From: Bradyrhizobium sp. Arg816
Lineage (GTDB): Bacteria; Pseudomonadota; Alphaproteobacteria; Rhizobiales; Xanthobacteraceae
Length of the DNA stretch: 64,000 bases
NCBI RefSeq assembly: GCF_029989365.1
Contig: NZ_JAPRAQ010000001.1
Location: 992,001 to 1,056,000, forward strand
Reading direction: 5' to 3'
Shown: positions 17,784 to 25,756 of the stretch, piece after piece
Layout: every line of letters starts with the position of its first letter
Position numbering within the stretch: position 1 is the stretch's first letter
The notes under the pieces: model-generated
What the model saw: only the letters and a program-made list of their open reading frames with translations
The model's database searches: none
What the model was told of the DNA's origin: nothing
Program-made: the position numbers and the translations under genes

Positions 17784-18475
17784 TCATGGTGCGGGTAGAC
17801 GCGAACGCCGCCTGCGAATGACCCACATTGCAAATTGCACGAGCCAGTCCGGCACTTTCAAATAGCGCAATGTATCAATCTGGCCCTGTTCTTCGCGGTC
17901 CCGAAAGCTCGCGTCGGAAAGGTAAATCTGGTCGCTTTCGCACCACTCCAATGTACGAACAATTTCTTCCTGCATGGGTCCGCTGTCAGGCAGCTTCGTG
18001 AGGAAGTTGAGCTCGCGTCGAAGACAGGTCGATTCGATCCGATAGCGGCTCTTTTCTTCATAGATGATCCCCAGCCCTCCAACCGTGCATGGGTCGCTTC
18101 ATGGACGATGGTTGAGGCGATCCGCTCAAGCGTCGTTGTCTCGTTGAGAACGTAACGTTCATCGAGGGCGCAAGCGTTCAATGACCCGTCATAGTGCGCC
18201 TGGGCGCTGGGGAGCAGGTGCACCCATATGCGGTCGAGATTGCGGGTGATACGGGAATAGTTGAGTGTGTCGTGGCGCTTGATGAGCTGGAGGGCCTCTT
18301 TCACGCGGCGCAACGCCGGGTAAGGCTTGCTTTCGGTCGTCCCGATCCAAAGCCCGTCGATCGTGCTGCCCTTGGATAACCAGAGACTCAGCCTATCAAC
18401 ACGGGAGGGTCTTCGATCCGGCTTTACGGCGACGGCGAGGCCGCGCGATCGTTGCGGCGGTTCCAGTTGCTGCAA
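17784..18475 (-). pseudogene. HEATH-motif (metallopeptidase-like) protein, frameshifted
   Basis: The open frame from TTG 18475 encodes a protein ending in TIVHEATHARLEG. HEATH resembles an HExxH zinc site. At about 18070-18080 the natural continuation, GIIYEEKSRYRIESTCLRRE through QEEIVRTLEWCESDQIYLSD, is found one base out of frame and runs to the stop at 17784. In the first frame the remaining 70 residues have shadow composition. A single-base deletion near the GGGG run explains the break. No ATG or good ribosome site is visible at the 5' end, so the start may also be lost. The family is unknown and the zinc-site reading is inference. Confidence 0.6.
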
Positions 18476-18609
18476 ACATCACCCCGTCATGTCCAAATCG
18501 GGCACAACCAAGTGTATAGGTATCTCGCTTTCAGGTTGCTTAGAGACTTAATTCAAATCGTATCGATCGTTGGGCGGGATTAGCCGATCCAAGCGGTTGT
18601 CATGACCCC

Positions 18610-21600
18610 TCAATGAAAATCCCGCGACGGCGGCAGGATGCGGACGTTGCGGGGGTGGCGGATTTTTTGCGCCGGCATGTCCGCGTGGGCGCGGGGATCG
18701 TCGTTGAGGGGCTCGATCAGGTCGGCGCCTGCCGGCACCGGATGCTTGCGGCTCAGCGCGTCGTTGGCGAGACCGACCAGATCGTGCGAGCGGTCGACCA
18801 TGCGCTGGGCGATGAGATGCGTCACCTTTTCGGGGCTGCTCTGGATATAGCCCTCGACCTCGATGAGGCGTGCGCCCATTACCTCCTTGCGGTACTGCTC
18901 CATGATCTTGGGCCACACCACGACATTGGCGATGCCGGTCTCGTCCTCCAGCGTCATGAACACGACGCCGCTGGCGCTACCTGGCCGCTGCCGGACCAGC
19001 ACCACGCCGGCACAGCGGACGCGGCGCCGCTCGTTCTCATGGCTGATGTCCCTGCAGGCCACGACACGCTCGCGCGAAAACATCTCGCGCAAAAACTCCA
19101 TCGGATGGCCCTTCAGCGATAGCCGGATGGTCTGGTAGTCCGCGACCACCTGCTCGGCCCGCGGCATCTCCGGCAATGGTTTTGCATGCTCGTCCGGCTG
19201 CTCGCGCGCGGTCGCGGCTTCGAACAGCGGCAGCGGCACGTCGTCGGGCAGCCGCCGCACCTGCCACAGCGCCTCGCGGCGGTCGAGGCCGAGCGAGCGG
19301 AAGGCGTCGGCATCCGCGAGCAGGATCAGCGCACGCTTGGGCAGCCCGGTGTCGCGGGCGAAGTCTTCGAGCGAGGTGAACGGATGGCGGTTGCGGGCGG
19401 CAACGATGCGGTCGGCCCAGTCGAGTTCAATCTGGTCCAAAGCCACAGAGATGGTGGCAGGGCTCTCTCCCCCCTTGCGGGGGAGGGAACCCATCCGCTG
19501 GCGCGTTCCTGACTCAGGTTCATCCACGCTTCGCTTGCGCAGCGCCTGATCCCTTTTCAGCCGTTCTTCGTCTTCATCCAGCCAGTGAAAGCCGTCGATC
19601 TGGCGGAAGCCGAGGCGCACGGCGCAGTATTTGCCGTCGGTGTTCTCCAGCGTGTTTTGCGCAAAGCTGTAGGATACGTCGATGTCGCGCACCTCGACGC
19701 CATTCTTGCGGGCGTCGCCGACGATCTGCGCCGGTGCGTAAAAGCCCATGGGCTGCGAGTTCAGCAGGCCGCAACAGAATGCATCGGGGTGATGATATTT
19801 CAGCCATGACGAGATGTAGACGAGCTGCGCGAAGCTCGCGGCATGGCTCTCCGGAAAACCGTAGGAACCAAAGCCCTTGATCTGGTCAAAGCAGCTTCTG
19901 GCGAAGTTGGCATCGTAGCCGCGCGCGACCATGTTGCCGATCAGCTTCTCCTCGTATTGGCCGATGGTGCCGACATTGCGGAAGGTCGCCATCGAGCGGC
20001 GCAGGCCGTTAGCCTCCTCGGAGGTGAATTTCGCCGCCTCGATCGCGATGCGCATGGCTTGCTCCTGGAACAAAGGCACGCCCAACGTTTTGTGCAGCAC
20101 ATTGTAAAGCTCGTCCTTGTCGCCGTGATCCGGCGACGGAGACGGATAGCTCACTTTTTCCAGACGGTTTCGCCGTCGCAGATATGGGTGCACCATGTCG
20201 CCCTGGATCGGCCCGGGGCGCACGATCGCGACTTCGATGACGAGATCGTAGAAGGTCCGCGGCCTCAGGCGCGGCAGCATATTCATCTGGGCGCGGCTTT
20301 CGACCTGGAATACGCCTAGCGACTCCCCGTCACACAGCATGTCGTAGACCTTGGGATCGTCCTGCGGAACGCTCGCCAACACCCAGCGCTTGCCCTTGTG
20401 GTGGTCGATCAAATCAAAACATTTCCTGATGCAGGTCAGCATGCCCAGCGCGAGCACGTCGACCTTCATCATGTTGAGCGCGTCGACGTCGTCCTTGTCC
20501 CATTCGATGAAGGTGCGGTCGTCCATCGCGGCGTTGCCGATCGGCACATAGGTGTCGAGCCGGTCCTGGGTGAGCACATAGCCGCCGACATGCTGGGAGA
20601 GATGGCGCGGGAATTCGATCAGCTCGGTCGCCAGCTCGACCGCGAGGTTGATCATGGGATTGTTGGGATCGAGCCCGGCCTGCCTGACCTGCATGTCGTT
20701 GAGACCCTTGCCCCAGCTTCCCCACACGGTGTCGGCGAGCGCGGCGGTGACGTCCTCGGTCAGGCCCAGCGCCTTGCCGACGTCGCGAATGGCGCTGCGC
20801 GGGCGGTAATGGATGACGGTGGCGATGATCGCGGCGCGGTGGCGGCCGTAGCGGCGATAGACATATTGCATCACCTCCTCGCGCCGCGAATGCTCGAAAT
20901 CGACGTCGATGTCAGGCGGCTCCAGCCGCTCCTTGGAGATGAAGCGCTCGAACAGCAGATCGACCTTGGTCGGGTCGACCGAGGTGATGCCGAGCACGTA
21001 GCAGACGGCCGAGTTCGCCGCCGACCCCCGCCCCTGGCACAGGATGTTCTGGCTGCGCGCGTAGTGCACGATGTCGTGCACGGTGAGGAAGTAGTGCGCG
21101 TATTTCAGCTCGGCGATCAGCGCGAGCTCTTTCTTCAGGGTCGCGCGAAGCTTGTCATCGATGTTGCCGCCGAAATATGTCTGCACGCCCGCCCAGGTCA
21201 GATCCTCCAGATGCCCCTGCGCGGTCTTGCCTCGCGGCACCGGCTCGTCCGGATACTGGTATTTGAGCTGGTCGAGCGTGAAATCGATCTTACCCGCAAA
21301 GCGCATGGTCTCCGCGATCGCCTCGGGAAAGTCGCGAAACAGCCGCGACATTTCGCGCGGCGTCTTCAGGAAGCGCTCGGCATTGGCTTCCAGCTTCCGT
21401 CCGACCGCCTCGATCGTGGTTTTTTCCCGGATGCAGGTGAGCACGTCCTGGAGGGGGCGGCGGCCGGGATCGTGATAGAGCACCTCGTTGGTCGCGAGCA
21501 GCGGCACGTTTGCTTTGGCGGCGAGATCATCGAGCCGCGCCAGGCGGCGGCGGTCGTCGCCGCGGTAGACCAGGCTCGCCGCCAGCCACACGCCCTCGGC

Positions 21601-22071
21601 GCGGCTGTCCTTAAGCTTTGCGAGAACATCCAGCGCCTGCGCGGGCTCGAAGCGATGCGGCAGCGTCAGGACCAGGAGCTGTCCCTCGGAAAACTCGAGA
21701 AGGTCGGCAAAAGTGAGATGGCATTCGCCCTTCTCGATCCGCGTGATGTCGTCGCCGCGCTTGCCCCTGGTGAGGAGCTGGCACAGCCGGCCATAGGCGG
21801 CGCGGTCGCGCGGATAGACAAAAATGTCGGGCGTGCCGTCGATGAAGACGATGCGCGCGCCGATCAGCAATTTCGGCTTGTGCAGCACCTTGTCATTGTC
21901 GAGCTCCTTGTAGGCGCGCACCACGCCGGCGAGCGTGTTGTGGTCGGCAATGCCGATCACGGGAATGCCGAGGATGCTCGCCTGATGCACATAGGCGCGC
22001 GGATCCGAGCCGCCGCGCAGGAAGGAGAAGTTGGTGGTGATGCCGATCTCGGCATAAGCAGGCGTGTTCAT
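18610..22071 (-). CDS. dnaE2: Error-prone DNA polymerase III alpha subunit DnaE2 (ImuC)
   Basis: The 1153-residue protein is the catalytic polymerase of the SOS mutasome. The N-terminal PHP domain begins at YAEIGITTNFSFLRGGS, with the GIADHNTLAG segment. The polymerase core has the PDIDVDFEHSRREEV acidic motif, and a C-terminal HhH and OB-fold follow (VRCAGVVLVRQRPGSASGV). The start ATG at 22071 overlaps the imuB stop by 4 bp, giving translational coupling. Around residues 840-880 an extra segment encoded by a palindromic repeat lies between RQIDGFHW and WADRIVAARN. Its known role is translesion synthesis with ImuA and ImuB after DNA damage. Confidence 0.95.
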   Translation of the reverse strand: MNTPAYAEIGITTNFSFLRGGSDPRAYVHQASILGIPVIGIADHNTLAGVVRAYKELDNDKVLHKPKLLIGARIVFIDGTPDIFVYPRDRAAYGRLCQLLTRGKRGDDITRIEKGECHLTFADLLEFSEGQLLVLTLPHRFEPAQALDVLAKLKDSRAEGVWLAASLVYRGDDRRRLARLDDLAAKANVPLLATNEVLYHDPGRRPLQDVLTCIREKTTIEAVGRKLEANAERFLKTPREMSRLFRDFPEAIAETMRFAGKIDFTLDQLKYQYPDEPVPRGKTAQGHLEDLTWAGVQTYFGGNIDDKLRATLKKELALIAELKYAHYFLTVHDIVHYARSQNILCQGRGSAANSAVCYVLGITSVDPTKVDLLFERFISKERLEPPDIDVDFEHSRREEVMQYVYRRYGRHRAAIIATVIHYRPRSAIRDVGKALGLTEDVTAALADTVWGSWGKGLNDMQVRQAGLDPNNPMINLAVELATELIEFPRHLSQHVGGYVLTQDRLDTYVPIGNAAMDDRTFIEWDKDDVDALNMMKVDVLALGMLTCIRKCFDLIDHHKGKRWVLASVPQDDPKVYDMLCDGESLGVFQVESRAQMNMLPRLRPRTFYDLVIEVAIVRPGPIQGDMVHPYLRRRNRLEKVSYPSPSPDHGDKDELYNVLHKTLGVPLFQEQAMRIAIEAAKFTSEEANGLRRSMATFRNVGTIGQYEEKLIGNMVARGYDANFARSCFDQIKGFGSYGFPESHAASFAQLVYISSWLKYHHPDAFCCGLLNSQPMGFYAPAQIVGDARKNGVEVRDIDVSYSFAQNTLENTDGKYCAVRLGFRQIDGFHWLDEDEERLKRDQALRKRSVDEPESGTRQRMGSLPRKGGESPATISVALDQIELDWADRIVAARNRHPFTSLEDFARDTGLPKRALILLADADAFRSLGLDRREALWQVRRLPDDVPLPLFEAATAREQPDEHAKPLPEMPRAEQVVADYQTIRLSLKGHPMEFLREMFSRERVVACRDISHENERRRVRCAGVVLVRQRPGSASGVVFMTLEDETGIANVVVWPKIMEQYRKEVMGARLIEVEGYIQSSPEKVTHLIAQRMVDRSHDLVGLANDALSRKHPVPAGADLIEPLNDDPRAHADMPAQKIRHPRNVRILPPSRDFH
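19467..19485. repeat. Palindromic repeat inside dnaE2
   Basis: CTCCCCC-CTTGC-GGGGGAG is a perfect 7-bp stem of a type common as an intergenic repeat in rhizobial genomes. Here it lies within the dnaE2 reading frame and contributes residues of the Arg/Ser/Gly-rich insert. The frame is kept. Confidence 0.6.
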
Positions 22072-23654
22072 GCGAAGAGACCGTGGACATACCAGTTGGG
22101 GGGAATGGGTTTGCCTTCGTCGTCGAACACCTCTCCTTCGTAAAGACCGTCGCGAAAGATCCAGAAGCGCAGGCCTTCGGCATCCTCGATGCGGAAATAA
22201 TCCCGCGTCAATTGCTTGCCGTCCTGCCGCCACCATTCCATCGCGATGCGCTCGGGCCCTTCCACCCGCACCACCGCATGCAGCGCGCGTCGCCAGGTGA
22301 ATTGATGCGGCGGGCCGTCGGGCACGGTCGCGAACGGCACCTTGATCGGCTCCGGTCTGTCGAACAGCCGCAGGGGGCGCAGCGGCGGCTCGCTCTCGGC
22401 GCGCGCCGGCCATACGGCCTGCATGGCCACGGCGAGATGGTGCTGCGCCGGCGCGGCCAGCACCGCACATTCGGGGATATGGGTATCCTCAGGCAAATGC
22501 ACGACGACGCGCTTTCCGCCGATGCGCGCGGCGATGCGGTCGATCAGCGCGGCGAGCTCGTCATTGTCGTGGACATGGGCGTCGAGATCGCGCTGCTCCT
22601 GCACCACGACCTCCGTGCGGCTTGCCGACAGCCGCACCATGTCGAAGCCGAAGCCGGGATCCAGCGGATCGGCGAGCGCATCGAGACGTTCGCGAAAGAG
22701 ACGGTCGATGACTTTGCTTTGCGTGACCGGCCGCCCGGTCTCGACCATGATCGCACGCACCACGCCGTCGGTGCGAAAGAAGGCGGCTTCCAGGCGCCGC
22801 GCGCCCTTGCCCTGTTTCTCCATGGACGCGATCAGCGTGTCGGCCAGCCGCGACAGCGTCATCGCGATCATGGTGTCGGTGGCGATCGGTTCGGCAAAGC
22901 GCTTCTCCACGATGTAATCCGGCAGCGGTTTGCGCGGATTGATCGGGGCATCGCCATGCCCCTGCGCATGCGCGAGCAGCGTGGAGAACCGGGCGCCAAA
23001 CCGCGCCGTGATCTCATGCGGCTCGCGCGAGGCGACATCGCCGATGGTTTTCAGGCCGGCGCGGCGCAGACCCGTGGTGATGGCCTCGCCCGCACCGAGC
23101 GCGGACACCGGCAGCCGGCTGATCGCCGCCGCCTCCCCGCCATCGGCGACGATGGTTCCGGAAGCCTGCCGCGTCAGCGTGCGCGCGCAGACCGAGGTGC
23201 CCGCGATCGCCGCGCTGACGGCAAAACCCTGACGGGCGAGCGCGCGGACCAGCGTCTGCAACAGCGCGGCCTCGCCACCGAACAGATGCGCGCAACCGGT
23301 GATGTCCAGAAACAGCCCGTGCGGCGGATCGAGCGCCACCAGCGGCGTGAAGCGGTCGCACCAGTCGGCGACGTCGCTGAGCGTCTTCGCATCGGCCACG
23401 ACATCGGCGTCGAACACTTTCAAGTCCGGACACATCGCCCGTGCATTGGCCAGGGGCTGGCCGATGTGCAAGCCGAGGCGCTCGGCGGCTTCATTGAGCG
23501 CATGGATCACCAGCGCATTGTTGTCCTTGATGACAACGATGCTCGGATCATTGGCCTTACCCAGCGCGCCGAAAAACCGCTGAATCCGATCGATGGGCAG
23601 GCGCGGCAGCCACAGGCTGAGGATACGCCGACGGTTCACTGAACTGGCACTCAT
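22068..23654 (-). CDS. imuB: ImuB, Y-family polymerase-like mutasome hub
   Basis: The 528-residue protein starts at ATG 23654 (MSASSVNRRRIL). It has the Y-family palm/finger/thumb sequence pattern, but the N-terminal catalytic Asp position is replaced (SLWLPRLPIDRIQRF), as in other ImuB proteins that bind the clamp without polymerising. A little-finger-like region and a C-terminal domain follow. ImuB connects ImuA, DnaE2 and the beta clamp at lesions. It overlaps imuA by about 98 bp and dnaE2 by 4 bp. A start upstream at 23732 is possible but would add a poor-composition leader. Confidence 0.93.
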   Translation of the reverse strand: MSASSVNRRRILSLWLPRLPIDRIQRFFGALGKANDPSIVVIKDNNALVIHALNEAAERLGLHIGQPLANARAMCPDLKVFDADVVADAKTLSDVADWCDRFTPLVALDPPHGLFLDITGCAHLFGGEAALLQTLVRALARQGFAVSAAIAGTSVCARTLTRQASGTIVADGGEAAAISRLPVSALGAGEAITTGLRRAGLKTIGDVASREPHEITARFGARFSTLLAHAQGHGDAPINPRKPLPDYIVEKRFAEPIATDTMIAMTLSRLADTLIASMEKQGKGARRLEAAFFRTDGVVRAIMVETGRPVTQSKVIDRLFRERLDALADPLDPGFGFDMVRLSASRTEVVVQEQRDLDAHVHDNDELAALIDRIAARIGGKRVVVHLPEDTHIPECAVLAAPAQHHLAVAMQAVWPARAESEPPLRPLRLFDRPEPIKVPFATVPDGPPHQFTWRRALHAVVRVEGPERIAMEWWRQDGKQLTRDYFRIEDAEGLRFWIFRDGLYEGEVFDDEGKPIPPNWYVHGLFA

Positions 23655-24357
23655 CACATTTCCATTCCATGATCCACCGGCCGCACGGGCCATGACGATT
23701 GCGCAAGAGCTCGGCATCGAAGCGCGGCGCACCCCAGGAGCTCAAAGGCGCCGCAGGCATTGAAGCAGGGCCCGGCGGCGAATGCGCCGCGCGCAGCATC
23801 CATCGTGTCTCCGCGGTCGAGGGCAAAGGCTGCGCCGCCATCCGCAGCAGCAAGCCGGTGACACCGGAGCCTTGCGCGGCCAGTGTCAGCTTGCGGCTCG
23901 CCACGAGATCGAATTGCCGCGTCTCACCCCAGAGCTCGAGCACGACGGCGCCAAGCGCGTCGCAGGCCAGCGCATCGGCCGAGGTCCGCAGCGCGCTCTC
24001 GACATCGGCGGCGCGCACCATCACCACGCGGCGCGGATCGAGACCGATCTCGGCAAGCCCGCTCATCGACAGTGCGCCGGTTTCAATTTCCGAAAAATCC
24101 TGCCGCACCCACAGCAGCGGCCGGCGCCGCGAGACACGCCCCGCAAGCCCCATGACAAAACCCGTCGCGGCGGTTCCCTGCCGGCCTTCGCAAAACACCT
24201 CGTGGATCACCGCGCGCGCGAGCCCGCCCTTCAGCGCGCTGTCGACCTCGCCGTGGCCGAGCGCGACGCGATCGTGCTGATGCACGACCTCCGCCGTCTC
24301 GATGCGCTCGATCTGGCCGCGCAAGGTCGCAAGCGCGTTCATCCGTGCGCCGCTCAT
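23557..24357 (-). CDS. imuA: ImuA, RecA-like mutasome accessory protein
   Basis: The 266-residue protein belongs to the ImuA (SulA/RecA-like) family that heads the imuA-imuB-dnaE2 cassette. The RecA-like core is visible from HEVFCEGRQGTAATGFVMGL to WVRQDFSEIETGALSMSGL, with the C-terminus GPCGRWIMEWKCDE typical of the family. Start ATG 24357 was chosen for its GAAGGAG ribosome site 9 bases upstream. The promoter and SOS box directly upstream show LexA control. It helps ImuB and DnaE2 in damage-induced mutagenesis. Confidence 0.9.
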   Translation of the reverse strand: MSGARMNALATLRGQIERIETAEVVHQHDRVALGHGEVDSALKGGLARAVIHEVFCEGRQGTAATGFVMGLAGRVSRRRPLLWVRQDFSEIETGALSMSGLAEIGLDPRRVVMVRAADVESALRTSADALACDALGAVVLELWGETRQFDLVASRKLTLAAQGSGVTGLLLRMAAQPLPSTAETRWMLRAAHSPPGPASMPAAPLSSWGAPRFDAELLRNRHGPCGRWIMEWKCDECQFSEPSAYPQPVAAAPAHRSDSAVFRRAG

Positions 24358-24423
24358 ATACGCCGCTCCTTCAGAGGTGATTGCCGAGGGTCTCAAAAAT
24401 AAGAACCTGCGGCTGGCTCATTT

Positions 24424-24438
24424 GTTCATGATATGTTC
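24424..24438. promoter_or_regulatory. SOS box (LexA site) GTTC-N7-GTTC
   Basis: GTTC at 24424-24427 and GTTC at 24435-24438 are separated by exactly 7 bases, the alpha-proteobacterial LexA operator. The site covers the predicted transcription start of imuA, so LexA binding should block the promoter. It also lies 83 bp before the ATG of the divergent radical SAM gene. Confidence 0.9.
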
Positions 24439-24441
24439 TAA

Positions 24442-24470
24442 TATAAAGCTAACAGCGGCCGGGGAGTCAA
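24442..24470 (-). promoter_or_regulatory. Sigma-70 promoter of imuA-imuB-dnaE2
   Basis: On the minus strand TTGACT (24470-24465) and TTTATA (24447-24442) are separated by exactly 17 bases, a near-consensus housekeeping promoter. Transcription would start at about 24435, inside the SOS box. Confidence 0.8.
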
Positions 24471-24520
24471 TCGAATTGGTGCTCATCCGGATTCGTAAGC
24501 TGAATCAAAGGGATCCCACG

Positions 24521-25756
24521 ATGGACGTACAACGCAAGCTGGAGATTCTGGCCGATGCCGCCAAATACGATGCGTCGTGCGCCTCCAGCGGCACCGAGAA
24601 GCGGGATTCCAGCGATGGCAAGGGCATGGGCTCGACCGCGCCGGGCATGGGCATCTGCCATTCCTACGCGCCGGACGGACGCTGTATCTCGCTGCTCAAA
24701 GTGCTCCTGACCAACGCCTGCAACTACGACTGCCTTTATTGCGTCAACCGCGCCTCTTCCAACGTGCCGCGGGCCCGCTTCACCATCGACGAAGTGGTCA
24801 AGCTCACGCTCGACTTCTACCGGCGCAATTACATCGAGGGCCTGTTTCTCTCCTCCGGCATCATCCGCAGCCCCGACTACACCATGGAGCAGGTGGTCAG
24901 CGTCGCGCGCAAACTGCGCGAGGAGCATCACTTCCGCGGCTACATCCATCTCAAGACCATTCCCGAGGCCGACGACGCGCTGATCGCGGAAGCCGGCAAA
25001 TATGCCGACCGTCTCTCCATCAACATCGAAATGCCTGAGGAGACGAGCCTGCAGCAATTCGCGCCGGAGAAAGACGTCCGTGCGATCCGCCGCACCATGG
25101 GCCGGCTGCGGCTGAAGCTCGACGAGGCCGAGGAAGGCCGCAACGCGAAGACGAAGGCCAGGCCGCAGCGCTTCGCACCGGCCGGGCAAAGCACGCAGAT
25201 GATCGTCGGCGCCGACGCGGCCTCCGATCACACCATCCTGCACACCAGCGCCAATCTCTACGGCTCATACAGGCTGCGGCGCGTCTACTACTCCGCCTTC
25301 AGCCCGATCCCCGATGCGAGCCGCGCCCTGCCCCTGCGTGCACCGCCCTTGCTGCGCGAGCACCGGCTCTACCAAGCCGACTGGCTGATGCGCTTTTACG
25401 GTTTTGACGTCGGCGAGATCGTCGACGACAGCGCGATGCTGCCGCTCGACATCGATCCAAAACTCGCCTGGGCGCTGCGCCATCGCGACCGCTTCCCGCT
25501 CGACGTCAACCGCGCCAGCCGCGAGGAACTGCTGCGCGTGCCCGGCTTCGGCACCAAGGCGGTCGAACGCATCATCGCGACGCGGCGCACCACCACGATC
25601 CGCCTCTCCGATCTCGCGCGGCTGCACGTGCCCCGCAACAAGGCGCTGCCATTCATCGTCCTCAGCGATCACCGGCCCGCCCCGCATCGTCTCGATGCCG
25701 CCGGGCTGATCGAACGGTTCAAGCCGAAGGCAACACAACTGGGGTTTGGCTTCTGA
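24521..25756 (+). CDS. Putative DNA modification/repair radical SAM protein
   Basis: The 411-residue protein carries the radical SAM cluster motif CNYDCLYC (C67, C71, C74) and a C-terminal helix-hairpin-helix, NRASREELLRVPGFGTKAVERI, of the DNA-binding type. This matches the described family of radical SAM proteins linked to UDG-like genes. Start ATG 24521 follows AAAGGGATC. Its stop overlaps the ATG of the UdgX gene (TGATG), so the two are co-translated. No reaction is established for the family; a base modification or repair chemistry on DNA or nucleotides is inference. The gene is divergent from the SOS-controlled imu operon. Confidence 0.88.
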   Translation: MDVQRKLEILADAAKYDASCASSGTEKRDSSDGKGMGSTAPGMGICHSYAPDGRCISLLKVLLTNACNYDCLYCVNRASSNVPRARFTIDEVVKLTLDFYRRNYIEGLFLSSGIIRSPDYTMEQVVSVARKLREEHHFRGYIHLKTIPEADDALIAEAGKYADRLSINIEMPEETSLQQFAPEKDVRAIRRTMGRLRLKLDEAEEGRNAKTKARPQRFAPAGQSTQMIVGADAASDHTILHTSANLYGSYRLRRVYYSAFSPIPDASRALPLRAPPLLREHRLYQADWLMRFYGFDVGEIVDDSAMLPLDIDPKLAWALRHRDRFPLDVNRASREELLRVPGFGTKAVERIIATRRTTTIRLSDLARLHVPRNKALPFIVLSDHRPAPHRLDAAGLIERFKPKATQLGFGF

